DNA of 64,000 nt, from NCBI GenBank assembly GCA_035771165.1, contig JAWNZC010000347.1, positions 470,501 to 534,500 on the forward strand, read 5' to 3'. Source of the DNA: Paragorgia papillata. Its lineage: Eukaryota > Cnidaria > Anthozoa > Scleralcyonacea > Coralliidae. The position numbers and the translations under genes were made by a program. Below are positions 1 through 10,877 of this stretch, piece by piece. The stretch's first letter is position 1. Every line of letters starts with the position of its first letter. The notes under the pieces are model-generated. The model did no database searches. It saw only the letters and a list, made by a program, of their open reading frames with translations, and was not told the origin of the DNA.

Positions 1-174
1 CGTCATTGTTGCCATAGCAACAACTGTTGGTATTTATTTGGTAACAGTTTTTGATTGTCAGACTGTTTAACTATGCATAACATTTAGTTTTATTCTTTCT
101 CCGAATTGTTTATGTACGTGTTTTGAGCTCTCAAACTTGTTTTTTCCATTTTCCAAGAAACTGTATGGAGCCAC

Positions 175-309
175 CTTAAGTCAAATTTACATATCAAACA
201 AACTGAAATATCTTGACAACGAAGCAAGGAAACGAAAATCTGCAAAAGATCTTACTCTACCATTTTAAGAGTTCTTTCAAGTAAGACAAACTTAATTTTC
301 GTTTCATAG
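175..309. mobile_element. MITE family A, 3' part
   Basis: This segment matches the right half of the element at 17626-18125 and ends with the same terminal motif, TTAATTTTCGTTTCATA. The left half is not recognisable here, so this copy is truncated or diverged. Confidence 0.6.
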
Positions 310-388
310 TTAATAGACTACATAGTTAACAATAGATAATTACTGGCTTGCTATTTAACTTCTTATGTATTTTGACAATTTTTTTTAG

Positions 389-470
389 GATTAAAACTGA
401 TCATAAAAGGCGCCTGCTGGAAAAGAAATTTAGAACTCAAAGAAAACAGGAAAGATCTAGAAATGAATAG
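389..470 (+). pseudogene. Plus-strand exon-like block, degenerate copy
   Basis: A T-rich tract and AG acceptor precede an 82-nt block that ends at a GTGAGA donor. It translates to a Lys/Arg/Glu-rich helix containing EKKFRTQ and QERSRNE, followed by an in-frame TAG just before the donor. A second copy at 51736-51814 keeps the frame open to the donor. I do not recognise the protein. It may be a relic exon of a non-TRAF gene copied with the TRAF array. Confidence 0.4.
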
Positions 471-644
471 GTGAGAAATACTGTGTGATGTTCAGTTATA
501 GATGCACAGAAGACGTCACAACATGGTGAAAAAATAACAAAAAAACAAACCCGGCCCCATGAAATTAATGTCCACTTAAGACTTATGTTTTCTTACAATA
601 CTTAGAATCGAGCAATTGGAATTTAAAAAAAACCTGAATGTTAT

Positions 645-3600
645 TTATGGCTCTATGTTGAGTGTTATAAACACAGTGTCATCTTTAATATATTTACGAG
701 TTTTTAGAGTTGCGTGAGAAACGAACTTTGGAAAACCAAGTCCTTCGTTTTGCTTATCTTTAGGTCTCTTAAATTTGTCTTGACCAGCTGGAGTCATCGT
801 CTTCACAAAGTTCTTTCTCTCCTGCTCGTTATCTTGTTGATCAATTAAAGTAAAGGTACACTTTTTCTTGAATGGCCACAACAGCATTGCATCATGGTCA
901 GTTTTCATCAGACGGATGTACACTCCCATATGATCTTTGCGTGCTTCGCTTATCTCATTCAAATTGACATCCATCTTTATTTGGTATCCAAGTGGTGATG
1001 TAAGAAAAGGATCGCCGTAAATTTTACCCAATGTATTATTATCTTTTGCTTTAGACAACTTTTTGTTAAAGCCAGTTATAATCACTGCTGTTTGACTTAC
1101 CTATATAATTTACAAATCAGTAAATTCGAATAAGATGAAGATCGAACTTAACATCTAACATTTTGGTGAAGAAATTAACTTTTCATCGAAAACTTTGTGC
1201 AAATGTTAATAAGTTAAAATTTTGAGCTAGACAGCAATAAAATCTGCAATTTCCCAATGCATATAAGACAAGAATGTTGAAAGGAAAAAATTGCCTACCG
1301 AACATATCAATATTACTCCCGCATTTCATATTCTATCCCACGTTTTATACGTTGCACTTTTCCTTATACGGTTGTCATTTACGAATTCTGATGCACAGAC
1401 GCGAGCCGAGTACTTAAAAAGCTGATGCATAGAAATGTTAGATTACAAATACAAACTGTTTTAGGGGGGTGTTTATATAGAGGAGGGCTGGCCCTCTGCC
1501 GAGATCCCGCGTAATTCCTTGTAGAAATTTGTTTGCGTTTACATGACAAGAGGGCCAACCCTCCTAGGCGAGATCTCGCTGTTGACTTGACAACCCTGGA
1601 TCTCGCCTAGGAGGGCTGGAAATTCCCCATGTAAACGCACTCAGAGGGCTGGCTGCCCCCCCTCAGTATACGCGGTAAAGTTTGCCTTTACTAATATTTT
1701 TTGGTAAACTTTTTATTTTACAAGTTGAGTTTGTTCGTATGTAAATTCAAATCGTGTTTGCGAAAACATGATTTCGGGCTTCGTGGGAAAGCTGCACAAG
1801 TCAGTAAACAAGCCAACGCGAGGTAAATTCCAGCCCTCTTACTAGGGGGGCTTTCCATTTACACGGTTAGACCGGTCAGTCCGGTTAAATGGAACACGAT
1901 TCGTTTGAGACCTGGGATGGTCTGACTGGAAAATTTGGTCCTAATCAAAAGCAAGTCCATTCTGGCCGGACTGATCGGTCTAACCTTGTCAATTGGAAAG
2001 CGCCCTAGGGCTAGCCCTACCAAAAAAGAGGTGAAATGCAGCCCTCCTAGAAGGCTGGCCTCCTCCATATAAACACCCCCTTAGCTGGGAAATTCAAACG
2101 AAAAGTTTATGTAAATTAGGACGATTCTGTTTGATTTACAGATATTGATTAAATATTGATTTGCTTTGAATTTTCCTCATGAATTTTTTATTTTTTTAGA
2201 TATGTTTTAAAGTCGCCAACTAAACATTAATTTCTTTTGATTTTTTCATGAATTATTAAGAAGTATAAAGAAATATACAAGCCCATGGATGTATTTAAGT
2301 AGCGTTTATTTACATACTCATAACTTACATGTAACTTGGCAGAAAAACGCAATATTTGTCATCAAAACAATCTTTGCTCCAAAGTATTGACAAGAAAAGT
2401 TTACAATTCCGAAAACAACAAACCAATAGTGATTTAGAACTGTTAAAACTGATATTGGTAAAACTGATATGCTCAGATCGCGGGCTAAAATATACTGAAT
2501 TCTCCATTTTAGCACGCAAAATACACACACCACAATGCCCGATAAAAGTATAATGACCTTTTTTTTCAAAATTTAATTCCTGGGCCTTGCAGGACGATGT
2601 TTTGTAATACTTACTTTAACTGCAGCAATCTCCTGTCTTACTTTAACTGCAGAAATCTCCTGTCTTAATTTGTCTATGTCCTTTTGACGCACTGCAGCAA
2701 TCTCCTGTCTTAATTTGTCTATGTCCTTTTGATGCACTGCAGCAATCTCCTGTCTTAATTTGTCTATGTCCTTTTGATGCTATAAGGATAAAAAAGAAAA
2801 ACCACTGAATGCAAGAGTACAGAACATAAATGGATTAGAATATTATTGTAATGTATTAATGGTGCTGTCATGCCTGATTACATTAGCCTGAACAACATTG
2901 TACAGTATTAAGATCAGCAATAATGGGTGGGCGTTACTATATATAATTATAGTCATCCTGCTATTATCATGGCTGAACAAAATTGTTAGAGAACTGAAAA
3001 TCAGTAAGTACCTGATCCTTTAATCTTGATATTTCTAAAGTTGACAATTCCAAATGATATTTCATTTCTTGGTTAAGATGTTCCTCCATTTCACGACGTT
3101 CACACTTTGTTCACAAAGAACAAAATACGTTAATTGACGGTACCGAAAAAGATGGCGGCGGCACATTTAACCACAATGCTTTGCGACCTCAAACCAGCTC
3201 AAATAACAACTAAACATTGTTTATCATGCTAAGATGGATTAAGTAAGCAAGAACTTCATTCCTACCAAAGTTGAGCGTTTTAAAACCCTATCCTCCAATA
3301 ATTCTGAAAGAAACAATATTTACTGCACGCAAAGGATTGTACTTAAATGTACAAGTCGCCATCTTATTCGGTACGGTCAATTGTTGTCAAAGATTTGAAA
3401 CAACGAGACATTAATAATGATTTAAAGCACGGAGTAGTTCCAAATGCCAATTTATTTTGTTTAACAAGAAATTGTGATTTACTGATTTCTTCTGATGATT
3501 ATTTAATTTCTTTGCTGATATCAAACAGTAGTGAAGACTAACTTTTCCAGACCCCAGAAATAGAATGAATTTTCCAAACATTACCTTATATTTACAACCA

Positions 3601-6600
3601 ATTTCCAAATGCTTGCACTTGATGACAGTTTTGATGCAAACTTTTTCTAAGTGTTCTTTCATCTAAGAAAATCAAAAGTTTATTTATTTTATTTTTTTAT
3701 TTATTTACAAGCTTTGCCAAAAATGGCAGGGAAGTCCCACAGAGCTTGTGGCTCCATTACGGGATCCCCCCAAATACAAAATTAATATGAAAAACATTAA
3801 AACATAAATATAAATAGTAACTTCTAACCTAAGACTTGTGAATACATAAATTAACAGCAAATTTTAACAAGAAGACTGGACAGAGGACGGCACGAGTGAC
3901 ATTTTACACAGACTGTTTTAAAAGTTTGTGGAGTTTCAACATTGTATACGTGTTCGGTTGCGTGCTGGTAGTATTCTAACAGTTTAGATTTAAATTGACT
4001 AATAGAGAGGTTGACATTTCGCAAATGTGATGGCAAGGAGTTGAAAATTCTCGGTGCTCTACAATAAAAGCTGTTCTGAAAAGTTAGAGTGTTTACTTTA
4101 GGAATATTTAAAATAATTTCATTTTTTTGGTTAGAGCGCCTGGTTACACGGTTAGAGGACTTAACAGAAATGTAAGGGTCACTTGCAATACGTAAACGTT
4201 TAAAGAGGTATACTAAGTCAAGGTACTCTTGCCAGTAGGACAGAGGTAGAAGTCCTGTTTTTACGAGTCTATCCTGATAGGTGACGTCGGATCTAAACGG
4301 CAATTACGTGTGCACTTGGACAAAATTGTTGGAATACTTTGCCCTTTTTTGACGATTTCACTTGATGTTCCACAGACTTTATTGTTGCTATTTGGTGTGA
4401 TAAAAAATTACATAATACTGGATGTGGTGTAATGTCATAATTTGGCACTTGTGCCGTTACTAAGGCTGGGTCTCAATGCACTTATTCCTGCTGGAATAAA
4501 GAGGATCAAATAATTCTACTCCCTCTCGATCTTTCATATCTCATGATTTACACATCAGTCATTCTTGTAACGTGTACAACACCTTATTACGTGGAATATC
4601 CCTCTGTGAACACTTGTTCTTGCATTTCACTGGTAAACGAGGACAGGTTTCGAAATGCTTCTAAAATATGATAACAATAGTAAAATGTTGATTGCAGAAA
4701 TGTTATTGTACTAGATATTTTGATAAATATTTTGATAAAATATCACATCATTAGCATTGTTTTTTTTGTAATTAATGCATCTGGGAACTTTAATATTCAA
4801 ATATCAATGCGTAAAATATTGCATCCTTTATATTGTACAATGTTTTTATTCTTTTTTTAACTTTCTATTGTACAAATTGAATCGCCTGAGAAAATCCATG
4901 GGAAATCACACCCTATCTTGGAGGTGGGTGGATGGGATTACAAAAGGCTAAAAATCCTGTAATACCGACCACCCTTTAATACTATGAATATTATATATCT
5001 ATGCTGTCAAATAAGTAAGGAGGTACAAGCTGTACCTCGTACATTTGATCGCATGTATATAATATGCACAGGGAAAGCAATATATAGATGGAAGAGTGCA
5101 ATATCCTCTTTTATGGCTACAGTACAAGTTACTAATTCTGGATCTACTTTGTGTAAGAAATCCCCAAAACATAAGAACTTACAACTTTGTCCTTGAACAC
5201 AAGTCCAGTATTGCAGTGTCGACAAACAACAATTCTGTGTTCACATTCTGCGCGATGGAGGTTGAAGTTTCTGCGACTTACTTCCACGTTGCAACCCACG
5301 ATGCTGCAGCTTAGAATGGAAAATGGACACATTCCAGTGTGTTCCTATAAGATAAAAAGAGTGACAGTGAGATCTTAGACGAATCTTGCATGAAGCAGTA
5401 TAATTTTGATTTTAAAATGGTAACTATACAATTGTTGTTTTTATTGTATTAATTTACCTTCAGAAGAGATAACAGCTGTCCATTCCATTCACACCCAGTG
5501 TTTGGACAATTTACAACCTGGTTATCGATTGCTCTTTTTGCGGCATTATCAGTGAAGACCTGATATTAGACAGAGTATCGTTAATAGTTAGAAAAGAATT
5601 TAGTGACGAGAGAAACTACTGCCCTCTTGTATCGACAAACAGTTAGGAATATAAATACATTATACATATATTAGTTCCGAATGTTTGCCTCCTCGATTTA
5701 TTCTTTTTGTGTGTGTATTTAGTAAACAACAATTTCCAAAAGCTTAAACGAAAAATAGACAAAGAAGGAAAGATAGATATGCAGTTGTTGTTAAAACGAT
5801 ATTATTTCAAGCTAGAAATTATATCGTTGTCGTTTAAGTAATTATACATGTATATATAATGCAAATTATGATATTATGTATGTTATTGTTTCACTTTGTC
5901 TTCTTGTTTTAGTTTTCTTATTCTCTAGTTTTTCTTGTATTATTTATGAAAAAGATAATTAAAAAAAGTACCCACCATTTTCTTTGAAATATTTTTTTGA
6001 CAGAAAGGACACCTTGGCTGTGACTGCAACCTGTTAATAAGAAATGCACACTTTTCAATTTGGTATAAATTTCGATATAAATTAGTCGTTATTACCTTGT
6101 TTTAAAATTAAGATTCTTTTGAATTTTGTTCGTAAGGATTCGTTCGTAAGGAAAAGTTGATATGCATATTAACTATAGGTTAGTTAACGAACCCGAGGTA
6201 CTACGTCAGTTATTTACCTCGGGCAGAAAGCTAATATATGCGTGGTTGAGAAAATAAGGGTTAATCAATGGTCACGAATGTGGTAAAGGATTTAACATCG
6301 CGACCGAAGTGTTTTTAGGCAAACTCTGTGATAACGATCTCAGTTTTCTTAGGCAACCTCGGTGATCTTGAACTATATAAAGACATATATTAACCGAGTG
6401 TGGGGTTTGTACCAGAAAGTATTTGCCTAAAGTTTTTGTAAAACCCGAGGGCAAATACTTCCCAGTAGACTGAACAAACGAGGCTAATAAGGATATGAAT
6501 AATAGGGCTTTTGGTTCCTCGTCTTCTCTGCCGATTTTTGTTGCGTTTGTCTTCAAATGTTACCGTAATATCTTATAACCTTTGAGCTTGTTCGGTTCAC

Positions 6601-9600
6601 TTCATGTTTACACCTGTTAGGCATTTATTTACCTCGCTTAATTTTAAAGATAAACAGCTTTCAAGAAAAGCAACACTAATCTCCCAGGATGTATTATTGT
6701 TCACAATTTTCCAACAAACACGCTTATTATCCTCTGCTATTTTCATCCACATCAACTCAGAACGTTTCCCGCCAAAACTTAGCGGTATTGACTTCTCGTC
6801 GTGTGGGAGGGCAATATACTTTTTCTGGACTTCTCAGCGTGCGTCATGGCTTAAAAACAAGCTTAGTCATACAATAATAAAAAAAAGGTCTATATCGATG
6901 GGTTTTTTATGACTAAACAAATATATATAAAAAAATATAAATGATTTTGCTTAATTTTTATCATCTTTATTATGTGATAGCCCACATTGGTTGCACGTAT
7001 TTGATCAATATATATTCTCGTTATTTTTCCATCAATATATACTACTCCATTAATTATGCTTTCAGTTCAATCAGTTGTATAGTGACGTGGAACCTTCTAG
7101 TCTTTTTATTATATTATTACTATTGTTAATATTGTTAATATTATTATTACTACTTAATTTTAGGACTTGCCTTACCTCATTGTATCTGCGCAGCAGATAT
7201 ATTGCTATCGTGTTGTGTGTATGTGTGTGTGTGTGTGTGTTAACTTTTTTGTGTAGCTGTAAACAATGCGCGACAAGTGAATCGGGCATGATCGGGGACA
7301 ATCGAAGCTCAGAATTTTTTTGCGTCAACCTACGAGCTTGTCAGTTTGAACGATGGAAACGAGTATTTTTAATCCGATCGTGTTTACAAATATTTCGTTC
7401 GCCATATCACGAAGTCCTCCGAAGCGACAAAGTTTTGGATTAAAATACTACGATTTTCAGGGTTCTATTCTATACGATTGTTTCAAATTCACATATCTTG
7501 TACATAATTTAACGTTCTATCTAACTGTACGAGTTTCGTTAATGGCACAAACCTACAGACGATTCAGGGATACTTTAAAATGATTGCGTTTGACCGTACG
7601 CCAAGTGATGCATAATAATGCAATTTGATAAGTTTGCGCTCATCTCAGTTCAAATAGATTTTTTTCCGTTGCTATTCTATACGATTTGTTCTAATTCACA
7701 TACGTTGAACAGAATTTAACGCTCTATCTAACCGTGCAAGTTTCCCAAATGGCACAAACCTACAGACGATTCAGAGATATACTTTAAATATGACCGCGTT
7801 TGACCGTACGCCAAGTAAATAGCGTAATAATGCAATTTGATATTTGCGCTCATGTCAGTTCAAATAGCCTTTTCTCCGTTGCTATTCTATACATGTTTTC
7901 TAATTCACATATGTTGTATAGAATTTAACGCTCTATCTAACTGTAGAAGTTTCGTGAATGGCAAACCTACAGACGATTCAGGGGTATACTTTAATGCTTT
8001 TTCGGGGTTCTATTCTATACGATTTTTTCTAATTCACATATGTTGTAGAGTGTTTAATGCTCTATCTAACTGTACAAGTTTCGTGAATGGCACAAACCTA
8101 CAGACGATTCAGGGATACTTTAAATATGACTGATTGCGTTTGACCCGATAATTTCCATTTGATATTTGGCGCTCATCTCAGTTCAAATCGATTTTTCTCC
8201 GTTGCTATTCTATTTTTTCTAATTCATATTTGTTGTCCAGAATTAACGCTCTATCTAACGGTATAAGTTTCCAAAATGGCACAAACCTACAGACGATTCA
8301 GGGGTCTTTAGACCCGCGGTGTCCGGCTCAACAGCCGTATTGGCATATACCTTCATGCAGTTATGCACTAAAACATTTCGGAGACAGGGGATATTGCTGA
8401 TAAAATTGGTAAGTATTTTTAACGTGACTTATAGTAAACTTGTGAGTGTGATCTACCACAGTTTTTGTGAGTCATGATAAAAAAATTATTTTGGTCAAAG
8501 AACGTGTACTTTCTCTTTAATTATCTTATAAGATCTCGCTAAAATCTTATAAGATCTACGTGTAAAAATCTTATAAGATTTTTCTTTAGATCTTACAAGA
8601 TCACACAAGATCTTACAAGATCTTGACAAGATTCTCACAGTGGTGGGTTTGGCGCAGATACATGTACGCATAGCGGACCTTTTGTTGTATATTTATTTGT
8701 AAGCCACATGTCTGTTGTGATTATTATTGATAATAATGACCTCTATATTTATAATAACGTTTATTCAAATCACTTAATTTTTTTCTATTTTTCTTTTATA
8801 GTAAGAAGTGATTAAATAACAAGGTTTAACCTACATGCTATAACAACAAGGTCAGTGGGTCAGTACAATATTTATTTATTTATTATTTATTAAGTTTTGC
8901 CACAAGGTTCAACAAGACTAGGAATTAATTAAAATTTAAAAAAAAAAGAAGTATTTTAGTGAAAGTTAGTTACATCGTAAAATATATAATAATGTGGCAG
9001 GGTTGCCCCAACAGCGAACGCCAATTACTGCGGTCCCAAACAAAAAGAAAAGGCCATATTAATTATTTAGGTTGTGTTAATTATTATTTTGTAAGTATTA
9101 ACTATTAACCATTAATTATTGTCAAGTATTAATTATTAGATGTCAAGGATGATATCACAACTAAATTAGCATTAATGCCTTATCACGACGACTGTCGCAC
9201 ACAACTGTATGCTGATTGTTACTATCAATATACGTATAAGTTTAAAAAATGTCAGTGATTGATACATGGGCGGGGGAGAGCAGAGCATAACTTTCCTAAA
9301 TACATGGTGACGTCATATATATGACGTCATTTTGTGACATAATCTTTTTAATATATAATCTCTGAAGAACACAAATGTCCATTAAAGTGCACATGACATG
9401 AAAATTCACCCCCGGTTTTTTATTATTGTTTTTGAAAGGACATTTAAAATAATGGAAAATGGCTTTTACATGCCTTTCAGATCTTATCCCATTCTTGAGT
9501 TATCAACCACAACATTTCAGCTATGACGTCATTAGTTGTGCATGGCAGTAAACTATGAAAATTAACCATATCTTCTGATTGGTTTGACCAAACTGACTCA

Positions 9601-10877
9601 AACTTTGCTGACTTATTCATTCTAGACCCTACCGTACTTCTGAGTAGTTTGAGCCAGTTTAGTTAAACTAATGAGAAGATATAGTTGATTTTACATTTTA
9701 TGCTATGCACAACTAATGACGTCATAGCTGAAATGTTGTGGTCGATAACTCAGGAATGGGATAGGATCTGAAAGGCATGTAAAAGCCATTTTCCATTATT
9801 TTAAATGTTCTTTCAAAAACAATAATAAAAAACGGGGGTGAATTTTCATGTCATGTACACTAAACATGGGCAATAGGGGGGTTTGGGGACATGCTCCCCG
9901 GGGAAATTCTTGAGTCTCGAAAAGGATATTATTTTCCAGCAATTTGAGTGCACCATTCTTGTATTTTTGGTCACAACGCATACTGCAGTAAAGACGTGAA
10001 TGAAATTTCTGCAAAACTACAAACTTTAAAAAGTCGGCCGCATACGATGGTGTTGAGAGTCAAAATTTTCAAAATTCTCGCAAAAATAAATCTATTGTTT
10101 AGTTACTAAACCGACAGTATAGTAATTTATCTCATTTACTCATACACAAAAAGGGCTGTTATGAAAATGCCGACTCGCACTTTGAGTCGCACCGTATTAA
10201 TAGGCCTTAGTACAAATATATCTTGCTGCCAAAAAAATCTGGGTTGCCATACGCCTATTGATATTTAAGTGAAGCTTGGTGAATCAAATCTGCATGCTGC
10301 AGACAGAATTTAGAAGATTTGTACATATCTTTCTTTCAAACTTTTTTGCTGATGAAATTTGCATTTCTCGTTTTTAAAGAAACCGCATTAAGCTACCTTA
10401 AATGGTTCTGCTTAAACATGCCCGTGCATGCACCCGAATACGACTTTTGTTTTACATCGTCGCAACTCGTCTACTTTATATTTGAAGTTGGCAAACTGAC
10501 TATGAATAGTTTGGCATTTTGTGAGACCATTCTCACCATTGCCGATACACAAAAGAATTTCACCCATTCGCCATGTTAAAGTTGATTAAATATAGTTCCT
10601 ATAGCTTGTTTTCTATTCAACTTGCTTTAATAAGTATAATTCTGCAAGATTTGCTGATCAAACGATGTCAAACACTTTTAAAAGCAATATAATTAAAGTT
10701 TCTGACTTACCTAAAAACTCCATCCAGACAGTTGCGACAGAATTGATGACCACAGTCACGAACTTGTACAGGATCTTTTAACACTTCAAGACAAATGCCA
10801 CATTGGTAAGTATTTCGTACAGATTTTTGTTGTTTAAACCATTTCAGAGGATAACCAGTATCTCCAGGAACAGCCAT
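645..10877 (-). CDS. TRAF-like gene 1 (RING, zinc fingers, short stalk, MATH)
   Basis: Nine coding exons: 10711-10877, 5976-6030, 5458-5559, 5183-5344, 4583-4660, 3585-3662, 3012-3104, 2615-2779, 645-1100. The joined protein is about 451 aa. Residues 26-66 form a C3HC4 RING (C26, C29, C42, H44, C47, C50, C63, C66); about 90-240 hold five TRAF-type zinc fingers; 246-300 are the coiled-coil repeats; 301-451 are TRAF-C/MATH with the family motifs FLTSPLGY, DHDAML, WPFKK and DDTVFI. TRAF proteins are cytoplasmic adaptors and E3 ubiquitin ligases that trimerise through the coiled coil and bind receptor tails with MATH; that role is inferred by family. The start is the ATG of MAVPGDTGY, conserved in the paralogues. 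The RING exon is the most divergent of the five-gene set, and the spacer lacks the paired ETS-type motif of genes 2-4. Intron 1 (about 4.7 kb) is packed with repeats. Confidence 0.93.
1464..2080. mobile_element. MITE with TTA(G) target duplication, intron 8 of gene 1
   Basis: The ends are inverted (GGGGGTGTTTATAT at the left, its complement at the right) and flanked by TTA or TTAG. Gene 4 has the empty site near 43855 (ACTGTTTTAGCTGGGA), which fixes the insertion point. The interior has further inverted repeats around GGAGGGCTGG. A TTA duplication suggests a PIF/Harbinger-like transposase source. A shortened copy lies at the same place in gene 3. Confidence 0.8.
2615..2779 (-). repeat. 45-bp coiled-coil repeats, exon 8 of gene 1
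   Basis: Three 15-residue units of type HQKDIDKLRQEIAAV plus a 10-residue partial unit, 55 residues in all. The exon runs from an AG acceptor (TTATAG) to GTTAAA followed by GTAAGT. A second in-frame donor-like site, GTTAAA then GTAAGA, lies 30 nt earlier, so a shorter splice form is possible. Confidence 0.85.
3667..4312 (-). mobile_element. LINE 3' end, CR1/L2-like
   Basis: The minus strand encodes about 150 residues typical of the C-terminus of a non-LTR retrotransposon reverse transcriptase (RLVKTGLLPLSYW, YLDLVYLFKRL, RAPRIFNSLPSHLR, FKSKLLEYY). A short 3'-untranslated part and an A/T-rich tail follow at the low-coordinate end. It is 5'-truncated and sits in intron 5 of gene 1; the other paralogues lack it there. 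Confidence 0.8.
7460..8310. repeat. Tandem repeat, about five units of 125-210 bp
   Basis: Motifs such as CTATTCTATACGAT, TAACGCTCTATCTAAC and CACAAACCTACAGACGATTC recur in order about five times. Units vary in length because part of each is missing in some copies. No reading frame is kept across units. Confidence 0.8.
8521..8635. repeat. Cluster of ATCTTATAAGAT palindromes
   Basis: About six copies of a 12-14-nt palindrome or its variant (ATCTTATAAGAT, ATCTTACAAGAT) lie within roughly 115 bp. Function unknown. Confidence 0.6.
8865..9060 (-). mobile_element. LINE 3'-end fragment
   Basis: On the minus strand this ends in an A/T-rich tail (TTATTTATTTATT on the plus strand) after a 3'-untranslated segment resembling that of the fragment at 18979-19330, including GGCAGGGT and a CGGTCCCAAA-type motif. 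No protein-coding part remains. Confidence 0.5.
9386..9861. mobile_element. Foldback MITE (476 bp)
   Basis: Two arms of about 215 bp are near-perfect inverted copies, beginning AGTGCACATGACATGAAAA and ending with its complement. The middle is a short AT-rich loop. Each arm carries ATGACGTCA-type and AACATTTCAGCTATGACG motifs. Confidence 0.75.

Larger units (their letters stand above)
1..644. other. Spacer 3' of TRAF-like gene 1
   Basis: No complete gene is seen. The stretch holds the 3' part of a MITE also found in genes 2 and 4 (about 175-309), a plus-strand exon-like block (389-470), and the 3'-untranslated region of gene 1 next to 644. No AATAAA is visible on the minus strand just after the gene 1 stop. 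Confidence 0.6.
6031..10710. other. Intron 1 of gene 1, repeat-rich
   Basis: This stretch between exons 1 and 2 holds no convincing gene. It contains a (GT)n microsatellite near 7213-7240, a tandem repeat (7460-8310), a cluster of short palindromes (8521-8635), a LINE tail (about 8865-9060) and a large palindromic MITE (9386-9861). Part of 10500-10600 matches intron 1 of gene 4 near 47880-47990, so this is shared intron sequence, not coding. Confidence 0.7.

Noticed and set aside
1086..1100. GTAAGT directly after the exon 9 acceptor as a recursive (ratchet) splice point
   Set aside because: The next possible acceptor is only about 15 nt on and would shift frame to a stop; the exon simply begins with Val-Ser, and gene 2 has GCAAGT there.
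10319..10579. 86-aa plus-strand frame in intron 1 of gene 1
   Set aside because: The homologous intron sequence in gene 4 (near 47880-47990) does not keep the frame.
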